In this document: positions 1 to 9,348 of the stretch, piece after piece
Numbering within the stretch: position 1 is the stretch's first letter
Layout of the letters: each line of letters starts with the position of its first letter
NCBI RefSeq assembly: GCF_029953305.1
Contig: NZ_JASBAN010000001.1
Location: forward strand, 893,501-957,500
Direction: 5' to 3'
Length of the DNA: 64,000 nucleotides
Source: Commensalibacter nepenthis
GTDB taxonomy: Bacteria; Pseudomonadota; Alphaproteobacteria; Acetobacterales; Acetobacteraceae
Program-made: the position numbers and the translations under genes
Notes under the pieces: model-generated
What the model was told of the DNA's origin: nothing
The model's input: the letters and a program-made list of their open reading frames with translations, nothing else
Database searches by the model: none

Positions 1-794
1 ATTTGTATCATATCTGGGTTATATTAGTTTCGTGTTGTTAATCCATTATGGTACTACGGATATGCTGTTAATATTTTAATTTCACTTCGTAATGACTGGA
101 TTGGATATGCGGGGCATCTTTGGTCTTTGACTGTTGAAGAACAGTTTTATTTAGTTTGGCCAATGATTATTTTGTTGTGCAGCTATCAATTTATTAAGAA
201 TATTACGATTTTTTCATATTTGTTGGCTTTTTATTACCTTTCATTCAGCCGATGACACACCTACAAGGGATTTCATTATATGTTTTACCTTTTATTCATC
301 TAGTAGCTCTAGGTCTAGGAGCATTACTGGCATATTTTCATGACCGTCATACAGAGTTATTACAAAGTATAAACTTACATCTGTTAGGGGTTTATACTTG
401 TATGGTTACAATTTTCTTATTAATTTCACTTACTTTTTTTTCTGTAAAAATAGATAATTCAGCACGCTATTTCTTATTTTTATTTGCCAATCTAAGTACG
501 ATAGCGATTATTCATGAAATGTGGGCAGGAAGACTACGTAACTTTGTCAATCTAATGGAGTTTTATCCTGTTAGAGTGATTGGAAAAACCAGTTACGGTA
601 TTTACCTTTATCATAACTTAGTACCAGAATTTTTTATCCGGTCGCCATTTTCGCCAAGTTTGCCACCATCATATGTTAATGTGCTAGTATACCTAATAAC
701 TACTGCAATTATTACTGTTTTGTCTTGGAAATTAATCGAAAAGCCATGCAATTTACTTAAAAATTCAGCAACAAATTTTGTACTACGAATTTAG
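1..794 (+). pseudogene. Decayed acyltransferase (OafA/acyltransferase-3 family), 5' end outside the window
   Basis: The family signature HLWSLTVEEQFYLVWP is encoded in frame 1 at about 115-162, but that frame has a stop at 25-27 and ends in TGA at 252-254 (the ATGA at 251-254 straddles the switch). The rest of the protein continues in frame 3 from about 231 to 794, with several hydrophobic segments and the C-terminal GKTSYGIYLYH motif typical of these membrane O-acyltransferases. At least one frameshift near 235-252 therefore separates the catalytic part from the membrane part, and another lesion near position 25 is likely. Members of the family normally run about 340-380 residues and acylate cell-surface sugars. 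The second part could be mis-called as a 180-residue gene starting at 252, but it lacks the catalytic half. A sequencing error is the alternative to true decay. Confidence 0.75.
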
Positions 795-841
795 CATATA
801 AAATGTTAATCTAATATTGTACATATTTGAGGAGTATTGTT

Positions 842-1681
842 ATGATTGTTATTCCACAATTAGCTTTGAATGATGGTACGAAAATTCCTGCTGTTGGATT
901 TGGAACTTATAAGCTAAACGGCAGGCAAGGTGCCAAGGATATTATCAGAGCCATTCATAATGGGTATCATTTCTTAGACTCTGCATTTAACTACGAAAAT
1001 GAAGGGGCTGTGGGGGAGGCAGTTCGCCAATGCGGGTTATCTCGAGATAAAATCCAGATTACTTCCAAACTACCAGGGCGTCGTCAACAATATGACCAAG
1101 CATTGGTAACAATCGAAGAGTCTTTGTATAGAGCGCAATTAGAATATTATGATTTTTATTTAATTCACTGGCCTAACCCTCTGACCGGACATTATGTAGA
1201 GGCTTGGCAGGCTTTAATCGAAGCGCGCAAAAGAGGTCTAATTAAATCCATTGGGGTTTGTAATTTCTTACCTGAACATTTGGATACTCTTATCCAAGAA
1301 ACAGGGGTAACGCCTTGCATAAATCAAATTGAGCTACATCCATATTTTTCTCAAGAAACACAACGGGCTTATAATAAAAAACTAGGGATTGTTACTCAGT
1401 CATGGAGTCCGATCGGTAGAGCCAATAATATGTTGCAAAATCCACTTATTCAAGAAATTGCAGACCGATATCAAAGGTCAATCGCACAAGTTATTTTGCG
1501 TTGGCATATCCAATTGGGGGCAGTGCCTATTCCCAAAGCAACCTCTGATGAAAGACAAAAAGAAAATCTGGCGTTATTTGATTTTGAATTAACCCAACAA
1601 GATATGGATAAAATTAAAGAGTTAGATAAACCTGATGGTCGATTAAAAGATCAAGATCCTTCACGATATGAAGAATTTTAA
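842..1681 (+). CDS. Aldo/keto reductase (2,5-diketogluconate reductase-like)
   Basis: This is a 279-residue NAD(P)H-dependent oxidoreductase of the aldo/keto reductase superfamily, which reduces sugar and keto-acid carbonyls in the cytoplasm. The N-terminal GFGTYKL strand, the D-S-A-x-x-Y catalytic region (DSAFNYENE), the lysine in TSKLPG and the histidine in IHWPNP give the expected Asp-Tyr-Lys-His tetrad. The C-terminal PIPKATSDERQKEN segment matches the cofactor-phosphate loop. I start at the ATG at 842 because TGAGGAG lies at 828-834; the upstream TTG at 827 would overlap that site. Gluconate-type keto acids are common acetic-acid-bacterial metabolites, so a 2,5-diketogluconate substrate is plausible but not shown. 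The gene stands alone in a short interval after the broken acyltransferase. Confidence 0.85.
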   Translation: MIVIPQLALNDGTKIPAVGFGTYKLNGRQGAKDIIRAIHNGYHFLDSAFNYENEGAVGEAVRQCGLSRDKIQITSKLPGRRQQYDQALVTIEESLYRAQLEYYDFYLIHWPNPLTGHYVEAWQALIEARKRGLIKSIGVCNFLPEHLDTLIQETGVTPCINQIELHPYFSQETQRAYNKKLGIVTQSWSPIGRANNMLQNPLIQEIADRYQRSIAQVILRWHIQLGAVPIPKATSDERQKENLALFDFELTQQDMDKIKELDKPDGRLKDQDPSRYEEF

Positions 1682-1725
1682 AAATTAATCTGTAGGAATT
1701 GATCGGGTTGTTTAGGAGACTCGCG

Positions 1726-1935
1726 ATGCCTATGTCTGATAGAGAGTATGTTAATTTTAGTGAAAATCATGAGTTAAACCATATTTTAAAAAAACATGGA
1801 AAATCTCAATCACAGAAAGATAGAGAAGAATTAAAGAAACTTGGTGTGACAGCTAAAGCTAAATTAGAGAAAAAAATACTTAAACATAATGATTTTGAAC
1901 CCTTTGTCAAAGATCATTTAAAGTATTTGGATTAA
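1726..1935 (+). CDS. Small hypothetical charged protein
   Basis: This 69-residue ORF starts at an ATG preceded by AGGAGA at 1714-1719; a second ATG follows two codons later. The product is very rich in lysine and glutamate, with no signal peptide or membrane segment, and is predicted to be largely helical. I do not recognise a family. It lies 44 bases after the aldo/keto reductase and could be co-transcribed with it. A strong inverted repeat directly follows its stop codon, which supports it being the last gene of a transcript. Confidence 0.55.
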   Translation: MPMSDREYVNFSENHELNHILKKHGKSQSQKDREELKKLGVTAKAKLEKKILKHNDFEPFVKDHLKYLD

Positions 1936-1937
1936 AT

Positions 1938-1980
1938 AATCACAAAGCTCAGAAGAATATGTTTTCTGAGCTTTGTGATT
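1938..1980. terminator. Bidirectional terminator-like hairpin
   Basis: A perfect 17-bp inverted repeat (1938-1954 with 1964-1980) and a 9-base loop sits between the stop codons of the convergent small ORF and guaA. It probably serves both strands. Confidence 0.75.
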
Positions 1981-1986
1981 AGACTA

Positions 1987-3564
1987 TTATTCCCACTCAA
2001 TGGTTCCTGGTGGTTTTGAGGTAATATCATAGGTTACACGATTAACACCACGCACTTCATTCACAATACGCCCAGCAACTCGGGTTAAAAATGCCATATC
2101 GAATGGATAAACATCAGCGGTCATACCATCAACACTGGTGACTGCACGTAATGCACAAGCATGATCGTAAGTACGGCCGTCACCCATAACACCAACGGTA
2201 CGAACAGGAAGCAACACAGCAAAAGCTTGCCAAATCGCATCATATAACCCTGCGCTACGGATTTCTTCTAAGTAAATAGAATCAATTTTACGCAATAAAT
2301 CCAATTTATCACGCGTAATATCACTTAAAATACGAATAGCTAATCCTGGTCCAGGGAAAGGGTGGCGACCAACAATATTCTCTGGAATACCCATTTCACG
2401 ACCAAGATCACGAACTTCATCTTTGAACAAATCACGAAGCGGTTCAACCAGTTTCATATTCATCCGTTCTGGCAATCCACCGACATTATGGTGAGATTTA
2501 ATCGTAACGGAAGATCCTGTAACGCTGACACTTTCAATCACGTCGGGATATAAAGTGCCTTGTGCAAGGAAATCTGCCCCACCAAGTTTCTTGGCTTCTT
2601 CTTCGAAAACTTCAACAAATAGGCGACCAATCGTTTTACGTTTGACTTCTGGATCAGTCACCCCCTCAAGTTCTTTTAAAAATAAATCAGAAGCATCACG
2701 TTTAATCAAAGGAATATTAAATTGACCTGTAAATGTTTTAACAACTTCGTCTACTTCACCTTGACGCAGCATCCCATGATCTACAAAAATACAAGTTAAG
2801 TGATCACCAATTGCTTGATGGATTAATACGGCTGCTACCGCGGAATCAACCCCACCAGATAAACCACAAATTACTTTTTTATCGCCAACCTGTTCGCGAA
2901 TACGTGCGATTTCAAGATCACGGAAACTTGCCATTGTCCAATTTCCATGACAACCCGCAATATTATGGGTAAAATTCTTTAACAAAGCCGCACCATGAGG
3001 CGTATGTACAACTTCTGGATGGAATTGAACACCATATAAACGACGTCCTTCATCTGCAATCATTGCATAAGGTGCACCCTCGCTGGTTCCAATAACTTTA
3101 AATCCAGGAGGAAGTTTAACAACACGATCCCCATGGCTCATCCATACTTGTTCACGATTTCCTCTTGCCCAAACGCCACGGCAAAGAGAACTATCTTCGA
3201 TAATTTCAACATGTGCACGACCAAATTCACGATGATCGCTAGATTCGACCTTTCCCCCTAATTGATGGCACATGGCTTGTTCACCATAACAAATCCCCAA
3301 CACAGGAATATTGAGTGCAAATACTTCATCAGGAATCCGAGGGGAATCTTTATCAGCAACACTGGCGGGACCACCTGATAAAATAATCCCTTTGGGCGCA
3401 AATGAACGAATCTTTTCATTATTACTGGTATAAGGCCAAATTTCACAATAAACCCCACTTTCCCGAACGCGTCGAGCAATTAATTGGGTTACTTGGCTAC
3501 CGAAATCAAGAATAAGAATCTTTTCTTCGTGTAAAGATTGTTCTAAGTCACTTACTTGGGTCAT
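1987..3564 (-). CDS. guaA: GMP synthase (glutamine-hydrolysing)
   Basis: GMP synthase converts XMP to GMP with ATP and glutamine, the last step of de novo guanine nucleotide synthesis. The 525-residue product has an N-terminal class I glutamine amidotransferase domain (ILSGGPAS, the nucleophile in GICYGEQ, and FHPEV). An ATP-pyrophosphatase domain with the P-loop GLSGGVDS follows, then the C-terminal dimerisation domain ending in KPPGTIEWE. Length matches the family. The open frame extends 22 codons further to 3630, but I prefer the ATG at 3562-3564 (MTQVSDLEQ) because the extra residues resemble no GuaA N-terminus. It is transcribed alone, converging on the terminator at 1938-1980. Confidence 0.97.
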   Translation of the reverse strand: MTQVSDLEQSLHEEKILILDFGSQVTQLIARRVRESGVYCEIWPYTSNNEKIRSFAPKGIILSGGPASVADKDSPRIPDEVFALNIPVLGICYGEQAMCHQLGGKVESSDHREFGRAHVEIIEDSSLCRGVWARGNREQVWMSHGDRVVKLPPGFKVIGTSEGAPYAMIADEGRRLYGVQFHPEVVHTPHGAALLKNFTHNIAGCHGNWTMASFRDLEIARIREQVGDKKVICGLSGGVDSAVAAVLIHQAIGDHLTCIFVDHGMLRQGEVDEVVKTFTGQFNIPLIKRDASDLFLKELEGVTDPEVKRKTIGRLFVEVFEEEAKKLGGADFLAQGTLYPDVIESVSVTGSSVTIKSHHNVGGLPERMNMKLVEPLRDLFKDEVRDLGREMGIPENIVGRHPFPGPGLAIRILSDITRDKLDLLRKIDSIYLEEIRSAGLYDAIWQAFAVLLPVRTVGVMGDGRTYDHACALRAVTSVDGMTADVYPFDMAFLTRVAGRIVNEVRGVNRVTYDITSKPPGTIEWE

Positions 3565-3740
3565 TATACCAACTTCTTCATTAAACTTTTCGAAAAAAAC
3601 ATGTTTGAATATCACATAAGCGAAAAACATTCAGATAAAAAGGGAATTATCTAAAAAATTTTAACTTTCTCGTTTATAAGACTAAATCAATTTAATATTT
3701 TCATACTATAGTTTTTTATTAAATCTTGTCGGAGCCTTCT

Positions 3741-4178
3741 ATGATTATAAAGAAAATAGGATATTTTTTAACCAACACGATGTTTTTGGGTCTTACCTGC
3801 CTTTCTTTAAGTGCTTGTGGTAGTAAATTAGCAGAAGATCATCCACAAGGTATTTGGTTGGGTAAAATGGAAGTTGAACAAGGCACTTGCCCCACCGATA
3901 GGATGGCAGCATTGCGCATTGATAAAAAAATGGTTCTCTTTTCCCCAGATAATGGTGCTTTGATACTTAGGGGGGATTTTGATAAAAAACAAAAACCTAG
4001 ACATTTGGTTGCTCAATTGCATCGTGTCGATATGGATCATAAACCTTATAACCTTATTTTCGAGGGCAAAGCACAAAATGAAAATATTATAGGGACTTAT
4101 GGAACCCCAGATTGTCGTGCGCATATTACTTTTTATCGCCCTAATCATTATGGATTATCCGATGCCATCGCACATTAA
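3741..4178 (+). CDS. Putative lipoprotein of unknown function
   Basis: This is a 145-residue product with a lysine-containing N-terminus, a hydrophobic core and a lipobox (LSAC) around residue 26, so it should be a lipid-anchored periplasmic or outer-membrane protein. The mature part contains two further cysteines (GTCPTD and TPDCRA) that could form a disulfide. It reads like a small beta-rich domain (IWLGKMEVEQGTCP, NIIGTYGTPDC). The start at 3741 is chosen over the in-frame TTG at 3726 because CGGAG lies just upstream at 3730-3734. I do not recognise the family. Confidence 0.75.
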   Translation: MIIKKIGYFLTNTMFLGLTCLSLSACGSKLAEDHPQGIWLGKMEVEQGTCPTDRMAALRIDKKMVLFSPDNGALILRGDFDKKQKPRHLVAQLHRVDMDHKPYNLIFEGKAQNENIIGTYGTPDCRAHITFYRPNHYGLSDAIAH

Positions 4179-4241
4179 TAAATAAAATTAAAAAAAGGCT
4201 TGCAATCTAAAAAAAGATAAGATAAAAGCCTTATTCAAGAC

Positions 4242-4318
4242 GCACCCGTAGCTCAACTGGATAGAGCACCAGACTACGAATCTGGGGGTTATGGGTTCGA
4301 TTCCTGTCGGGTGCGCCA
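4242..4318 (+). tRNA. tRNA-Arg (anticodon ACG)
   Basis: A 77-base cloverleaf: acceptor GCACCCG (4242-4248) pairs with CGGGTGC (4308-4314), a discriminator G follows, and CCA is encoded at 4316-4318. The anticodon stem CCAGA/TCTGG encloses the loop CTACGAA, giving anticodon ACG at 4276-4278. The first A would be converted to inosine by TadA so that it reads CGU, CGC and CGA. The T loop TTCGATT is canonical. Confidence 0.97.
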
Positions 4319-4453
4319 TTATAAAAATCATATATCTGTTATGATTAAATAAAAAATCACATAAAATACAAAATATTGTTATACAAACAATCAAGTTTTT
4401 GTTATAAAGAATTATTTTATACTGCTAATATGAAATAAATGATTGATTAGTTG

Positions 4454-4837
4454 ATGATACTTCTTTCTTCCTCGCTTCTGATCATAGAAGACCAACCTGA
4501 AATATGTGATTTAATCGAGCTTAGTCTACTTGATAAAGTAGAAAAAATACATGTTGCCCATTCACTTTCCGCAGCTTGTTGCTTGCAATCACAATATCGT
4601 TTTGATATTGCTATCGTTGATTCTTGCTTACCTGACGGTGACCCTTATCCACTGGTCAAAGAATTGTTGGCTCAACACTGCAAGGTATTGCTGATGAGCG
4701 GTAATTTCGAGTTAAATAAGCGCTTGGCACAATTACCTTTGCCTCGAATAGAAAAACCATTTCGTTTGCCTGTATTAATTCAATCTGTTAAACAAGCCTT
4801 TCAAATGCCTGTTACAAAAACATTAAAATCTGCTTGA
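4454..4837 (+). CDS. Stand-alone response-regulator receiver protein
   Basis: This 127-residue protein is a single CheY-like receiver domain with no output domain. The acidic pair is in LLIIEDQPE, the phospho-acceptor aspartate is in AIVDSCLPDG, the switch Ser is in LLMSGN, and the conserved lysine is in IEKPFR. It probably acts in a phosphorelay or by binding a partner protein. No histidine kinase lies nearby. The ATG at 4454 follows an in-frame TTG at 4451. It converges on the ArnT-like gene with a perfect hairpin between them. Confidence 0.85.
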   Translation: MILLSSSLLIIEDQPEICDLIELSLLDKVEKIHVAHSLSAACCLQSQYRFDIAIVDSCLPDGDPYPLVKELLAQHCKVLLMSGNFELNKRLAQLPLPRIEKPFRLPVLIQSVKQAFQMPVTKTLKSA

Positions 4838-4866
4838 TAGCAAAATGGTTATTTTCCGCTGTTAAA

Positions 4867-4890
4867 TTTATATCAAATCGTTGATATAAA
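4867..4890. terminator. Hairpin between convergent genes
   Basis: A perfect 10-bp inverted repeat (4867-4876 with 4881-4890) with loop ATCG lies directly after the stop codon of the minus-strand glycosyltransferase and 30 bases after the receiver gene. It is AT-rich and weak in isolation, but well placed for bidirectional termination. Confidence 0.5.
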
Positions 4891-6378
4891 TTAGCGTGGC
4901 AGCCATTTACTTTCCCCTATAGATTCTAATCTTGGATTAAGATCAACAGAGTATAATTCATATCGTTGCGCTATTTGACCAAAATGTTGACGTTCTATTT
5001 TTCCTTTGGGTGCATAACCCAACGGGTTATATACAGGTGCAAAATAGCTATTTTGATTAACTGATAAGAAAGAAGACTCTTCATTGTTTTCCTTGCAAAT
5101 GAAATATCCTTTTGTAGTCTTGCTAATAGGTAAATTAAAATATTTCCAACGATCCCCAATCACCATGATTTGCCGTTTCGGCAGGTAGAATCTAAGCTCT
5201 GATGCCAACCCATAATTATCAGAAATAATCACTTGATCCAAGGGAACAACGGAATTAACAGATTGAGCAAATGTTTGCCATCCGCCCAACTGCTTCAACA
5301 ACATATTCTTCTTAGCAGGCAAAGGAATAATAGCAAATAATACTTGAATATAAACCAATGACACAATTGAAAATCCAACAATAATGGCTGTTTTCAACCA
5401 TTGATTTACATATAATCCCGCTATGATAACCAACACAGGATATAATAATCCGACCCAGTTTGCTTGTACACGATCCCCAATGGCATGTTGAATAAATACA
5501 CAAACAGGCACAATAATCATCAACCATAATAAAAAAGCGCATGAATTACAGTTTTTTTGCCAAACAGCACGGGTTAAAGAAAACATCCCAATACAAAAAC
5601 AAATAAAAATGATAGGCGTTGATAATCCAATTTGTCCACCCAGTAATTCTGACAAAAATTGTAATGCTCGACTAGGATTCCAATCGGTTGTTCGCCCACC
5701 TTGTTTAAGCAGGCTAACCCATTGATGCTGACTATTCCACAAAATCACAGGATAGAAAATAACGCACGCTAAAACTGCACCGCCCCATAGCTCCTTTGTT
5801 TTTAAATAAGTGCGTCCTTCTTTACTTAGTAAGCACCATAATCCCAAAGCTGCAATTAGTAAAATAGCTGTATATTTACTCAGCAACGCCAATCCTGCAC
5901 TCGCGCCAATTATCCACCACCATTTTGCTGAGTGGGTATATAATAAACGACCGCATCCCCACAGTAACACACAGACAAAAAACAATAGAGGCGTATCTGG
6001 GGTCACGATAATTGCTCCGACCCCGATTGTCAAAGTGGCATTTAATAATAAAACAGCAACCAGAGCCTTGCGATCTGATTGCGGTTGATGATTATTCAAG
6101 TCTTTAACAGCAAAGAAAATAAAGAAACTACCGATAAAAGCAGCCAGTGAACCTAAAAAACGAACCCCTACCTCTGCATTTCCCCACAATAAACATCCTG
6201 CTTTGATCCATAATGCGATCATGGGGGGATGATCGTAAAAACTGTAACCCAAATTACGTGACCAAACCCAATAATAGGCTTCATCAGGCGATAAAGGCAC
6301 AGAGGCTGCAACAATAATTCGTATGATTGTTAGCACACCTAGCCCAACAGATAGTTTGAGAAGCAAATTATTTTTCAT
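4891..6378 (-). CDS. PMT/ArnT-like membrane glycosyltransferase
   Basis: This is a polytopic membrane protein of about 495 residues in the ArnT/PMT (GT-C) superfamily, which moves a sugar from a polyprenyl phosphate donor to an envelope acceptor on the periplasmic face. The first periplasmic loop carries the hallmark acidic pair (PLSPDEAYYWVWSRN) and the YDHPPMIALWIKAG motif. About 10-12 hydrophobic segments follow, with a soluble C-terminal part. Start choice is uncertain: ATG at 6378 gives a short N-tail before the first membrane helix, and ATG at 6417 adds 13 residues; neither has a clear Shine-Dalgarno. The Dpm1-like glycosyltransferase at 6937-7680 could supply its lipid-linked donor. 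The real substrate (aminoarabinose, mannose or other) cannot be read from sequence. Confidence 0.85.
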   Translation of the reverse strand: MKNNLLLKLSVGLGVLTIIRIIVAASVPLSPDEAYYWVWSRNLGYSFYDHPPMIALWIKAGCLLWGNAEVGVRFLGSLAAFIGSFFIFFAVKDLNNHQPQSDRKALVAVLLLNATLTIGVGAIIVTPDTPLLFFVCVLLWGCGRLLYTHSAKWWWIIGASAGLALLSKYTAILLIAALGLWCLLSKEGRTYLKTKELWGGAVLACVIFYPVILWNSQHQWVSLLKQGGRTTDWNPSRALQFLSELLGGQIGLSTPIIFICFCIGMFSLTRAVWQKNCNSCAFLLWLMIIVPVCVFIQHAIGDRVQANWVGLLYPVLVIIAGLYVNQWLKTAIIVGFSIVSLVYIQVLFAIIPLPAKKNMLLKQLGGWQTFAQSVNSVVPLDQVIISDNYGLASELRFYLPKRQIMVIGDRWKYFNLPISKTTKGYFICKENNEESSFLSVNQNSYFAPVYNPLGYAPKGKIERQHFGQIAQRYELYSVDLNPRLESIGESKWLPR

Positions 6379-6512
6379 GAATACAAAACCAGATTTTTTA
6401 TCATTATGCCGATACATATATTGTGATAAAATACCGACGATAACATATCAAGAAAATTACAATACTCATTGTATCTAATATAAAAATTGATGTTCAAATA
6501 AAAATAAAAGAT

Positions 6513-6792
6513 TTACACTTTTTTTCTAGATTTTTTGACCATTTCTTCTAATATTTGCAATGCATGTTCCTTTAACAAACTATCCATTTTCTTTTTTAAA
6601 AACCTGCTTGTTAATAAATGCAATTGTTTCATCATTTCCGACTTTTTCTAATGCAAGCAATAATGAATCTTTAGCATCTATATCCTTTTCTTAGACAAAA
6701 GCATTTTGAATAAGAGAGGGCAACTTTACTATAAAATTTTGGGTTTTGTCGCAAAATTTAAATTTTATAAAATTTTGAGTTTTTACTAGCAT
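6513..6792 (-). pseudogene. Relic of a small unidentified gene
   Basis: The minus strand holds an ATG at 6792 and an open frame with credible protein composition. It is broken by TAA at 6691-6693, continues in the same frame to TAG at 6580-6582, and then carries on in another frame to TAA at 6513-6515. Pieced together it would be about 93-95 residues. The middle segment (KDSLLLALEKVGNDETIAF) and the tail (LLKEHALQILEEMVKK) look like amphipathic helices. A short motif, KTQNFI, occurs twice near the N-terminus. I do not recognise a family. Two stops plus a frameshift argue for a decayed gene in the 518-base gap between the two glycosyltransferase genes. Confidence 0.45.
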
Positions 6793-6936
6793 TAGTTATT
6801 ATAAAATATCTATATAATTCAATAAATTAAAAAATCCTATTTTGAAGAAATAATATTAAAAACCACTAAACTTAAAACTTTACGACAAGACCGATTATTC
6901 ATAACTTATTCATTACAAATTCAAAAATATAATAAA

Positions 6937-7680
6937 CTATTTTTTCTTTACCGATGTTTTGAATAGTTTTTGCATCAGCATGAATAAAAATTGGATCATC
7001 ACTTTAAAACCCAATTTGCTTTCACCAAAAAGCCTTTGACGGAATTGAAATGGTATTTCTTTTAAACGGATAGATGATGAAGCAGACATTACTAAATCTA
7101 ATAAAATTTTAAATCCTGTACCTGATAATGTTGGCAAGAGTTCGATAAACATAGAACGTCTCAACAAGAAAAAGCCGCTCATTGGATCATTGAGTGTGAC
7201 AGGTAAAAATTGTTGGGAGATTCGGATACCTGTATTGGATAAAAAAAGCCGCCAACGATTGGCAAGCCCTGTGTTATCGCCCCCTTCTACATGACGGCTT
7301 CCAACAGCAAAATCGTAATGATCTTGCAATACAGCATCCAGCATCATCGGCAGTAAGGTTTCATCATGCTGCATATCACCATCAATAACTGCAACACACT
7401 CTGCAGAAGAGGATAATACCCCTTCAATCACAGCAGAGGAAAGTCCTCTTCTTCCAACCCGTAAAATACCTCTGATTCGTCGATCTTGTTGCGCTAGCCG
7501 CCAAACCTGTTTGATCGTATCATCAGGGGAGTTATCATCAACGAAAATAACTTCCCATTTGCGACCCTCTAATGCTGAGATTAATGCTTTAAATAAAGGT
7601 TCAACATTATCACACTCATTATAACATGGAACAACAACACTTAGCTCTAGTCTATTTTCGACGGGGCAAGAAGCATTCAT
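6937..7680 (-). CDS. Dpm1/ArnC-like family 2 glycosyltransferase
   Basis: A 247-residue GT-A fold enzyme that would transfer a nucleotide-activated sugar (probably GDP-mannose or a similar donor) to polyprenyl phosphate at the inner face of the membrane. SVVVPCYNE opens the nucleotide-binding domain, followed by FVDDNSPDDT, the metal-binding DGDMQHDE and GSRHVEGG. The C-terminal FRQRLFGESKLG is the acceptor-loop motif of dolichol-phosphate mannose synthases. It lacks the C-terminal membrane helices of ArnC and GtrB, so it is closest to soluble or peripheral Dpm1-type enzymes. It lies upstream of the PMT-like gene on the same strand, separated by a relic. ManC at 9638-11059 could supply GDP-mannose. 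Confidence 0.85.
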   Translation of the reverse strand: MNASCPVENRLELSVVVPCYNECDNVEPLFKALISALEGRKWEVIFVDDNSPDDTIKQVWRLAQQDRRIRGILRVGRRGLSSAVIEGVLSSSAECVAVIDGDMQHDETLLPMMLDAVLQDHYDFAVGSRHVEGGDNTGLANRWRLFLSNTGIRISQQFLPVTLNDPMSGFFLLRRSMFIELLPTLSGTGFKILLDLVMSASSSIRLKEIPFQFRQRLFGESKLGFKVMIQFLFMLMQKLFKTSVKKK

Positions 7681-7722
7681 AACATCATTTACGATCTATT
7701 AATCAAAACCTAATTTACAAAA

Positions 7723-8205
7723 TTATTCCAAATTACTTTCTAAGGGAACCCCTTCTCGTCGCAAACTTGTTCTGATAATTTGCAATGTCTGCACCCTTGC
7801 CACATGGGGATTATTGGTTAGTTCATGCGTTAATCGATTCTCATCCTCAGCATCTTTAGCAATAAAACAAATTAAAAAATCCACACCACCTCTGACCATA
7901 TGACACTCTCGAACCTCTGGCAGTTGTGCCATCTGAGCTTCGAATTCTTTCAACACTGATTCTTTTTGGCTATCTAGCCCAACCAAAACAAACACAGACA
8001 AAGACCATCCAACGGCAGCGGTGTTGATTCTAGCATGATAACTTTGGATAACCCCCATAGCTTCCAGTCGCCGTACGCGCCTTAAACAAGGGGGAGCCGA
8101 AATGCCAACACGCTGAGCCAAATCTATATTTGTAATGCGACCATCTTTTTGTAATTCATCTAAAATCAACCAGTCAATCTTATCAAGGTCTACTAAATGT
8201 GCCAT
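7723..8205 (-). CDS. Lrp/AsnC family transcriptional regulator
   Basis: A 160-residue Lrp/AsnC regulator. The N-terminal helix-turn-helix is clear (ELQKDGRITNIDLAQRVGIS followed by PPCLRRVRRLEAMGVI), and the C-terminal RAM ligand-binding domain carries the usual pattern (VREC..VRGGVDFLICF). Such proteins form octamers or higher assemblies and sense amino acids. I start at the ATG at 8203-8205, since GCGGAAT lies a few bases upstream; the open frame extends eight codons further. It is divergent from trxB, a pairing seen often in Alphaproteobacteria, and the 135-base gap must hold both promoters, so it may regulate trxB or itself. Confidence 0.9.
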   Translation of the reverse strand: MAHLVDLDKIDWLILDELQKDGRITNIDLAQRVGISAPPCLRRVRRLEAMGVIQSYHARINTAAVGWSLSVFVLVGLDSQKESVLKEFEAQMAQLPEVRECHMVRGGVDFLICFIAKDAEDENRLTHELTNNPHVARVQTLQIIRTSLRREGVPLESNLE

Positions 8206-8340
8206 ATACTTGTTATTCCGCCCTAGCATTTTGCTGATATCTGTAAAAGACTATTGTTAAACAAAACCTTCTTCTTATACAATAAACACAATATATATAT
8301 AATTTCAAAAATCGCTACGATTAAATCAGGATATAACAAC

Positions 8341-9300
8341 ATGACAGAGGTTTTTATTACAAACATGCTTATTATCGGCGCAGGTCCCGCTGGATATACC
8401 GCAGCCATTTATGGTGCCAGAGCAAATATGAAACCTGTCCTTTTAACTGGGATGCAACCTGGTGGACAATTAACCATCACGAACGATGTAGAAAATTTCC
8501 CAGGTTTTGCGGATGCAATCCAAGGTCCATGGTTAATGGAGCAAATGGCAGAACAAGCAAAAAATGTTGGTGCTGAAATTGTTATGGACAGCGTTACAAA
8601 ATGTTCCTTGCTGGGACCTGAAAAGGAAGATGAATATTTTATTTTTCATACCGATAGTGGAAATATTTACAAAGCCCGCACTGCAATTATCGCAACAGGT
8701 GCTCAAGCACGTTGGTTAGGACTAGAAGCAGAAGAAAAATTACAAGGCTACGGTGTTTCTGCGTGTGCAACTTGCGATGGGTTCTTTTATCGTGGGAAAA
8801 AAGTAGCCGTCATTGGAGGTGGAAACACCGCTGTTGAAGAAGCCCTTTATTTAACCCATCATGCTTCACATGTAACCTTAATTCATCGCCGTGATAGTTT
8901 AAGAGCTGAAAAAATTCAACAAGATCGTTTATTAAATAACCCAAAAGTATCCGTGATCTGGGATTCTGTTGTCGAAAACATTCTTTCAGGCGGAACACCA
9001 GAAGCCGTCACAGGACTTGCTTTGAAAAATGTTAAAACCAATGAACAATCTACGTTAGATATTGACGGAGTTTTCATTGCGATTGGTCATAATCCCAATA
9101 CTTCTTTATTTAAAAATCAACTTGATCTCGATTCTGAAGGATATATTATTACCCAACCAGGCACACCTAAGACCTCTATTCCAGGTATTTTTGCAGCAGG
9201 TGATGTTCAAGACAAAACCTATCGCCAAGCCATTACAGCCGCAGGGTCAGGCTGTATGGCAGCATTGGACGCTGAGCGTTTCATAAGTGAAATTGAATAG
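8341..9300 (+). CDS. trxB: Thioredoxin reductase
   Basis: This 319-residue flavoenzyme reduces thioredoxin with NADPH. It shows the FAD-binding GAGPAGYTAA near the N-terminus, the redox-active CATCDG motif, the NADPH-binding GGGNTAVEEAL, and the C-terminal FAD loop FAAGDVQDKTYRQAITAAGSG. Length is standard. The ATG at 8341 follows AGGA at 8328-8331; the open frame upstream of it (from 8254) overlaps the divergent promoter region and is not part of the family. The gene appears monocistronic and is followed by a hairpin. Confidence 0.97.
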   Translation: MTEVFITNMLIIGAGPAGYTAAIYGARANMKPVLLTGMQPGGQLTITNDVENFPGFADAIQGPWLMEQMAEQAKNVGAEIVMDSVTKCSLLGPEKEDEYFIFHTDSGNIYKARTAIIATGAQARWLGLEAEEKLQGYGVSACATCDGFFYRGKKVAVIGGGNTAVEEALYLTHHASHVTLIHRRDSLRAEKIQQDRLLNNPKVSVIWDSVVENILSGGTPEAVTGLALKNVKTNEQSTLDIDGVFIAIGHNPNTSLFKNQLDLDSEGYIITQPGTPKTSIPGIFAAGDVQDKTYRQAITAAGSGCMAALDAERFISEIE

Positions 9301-9311
9301 ATAAAGCAAAG

Positions 9312-9338
9312 GTGGGAAATAGCAATATTATTTCCCAC
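9312..9338 (+). terminator. Hairpin after trxB
   Basis: A perfect 10-bp inverted repeat (9312-9321 with 9329-9338) and a 7-base loop start 11 bases after the trxB stop. There is no good T-run after it, so its strength as a terminator is uncertain. Confidence 0.55.
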
Positions 9339-9348
9339 TGTTCCTACA

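Noticed and set aside
3565..3630. Longer GuaA start at 3630
   Set aside because: The 22 extra residues are not seen in GuaA proteins, and the domain begins right after the ATG at 3564.
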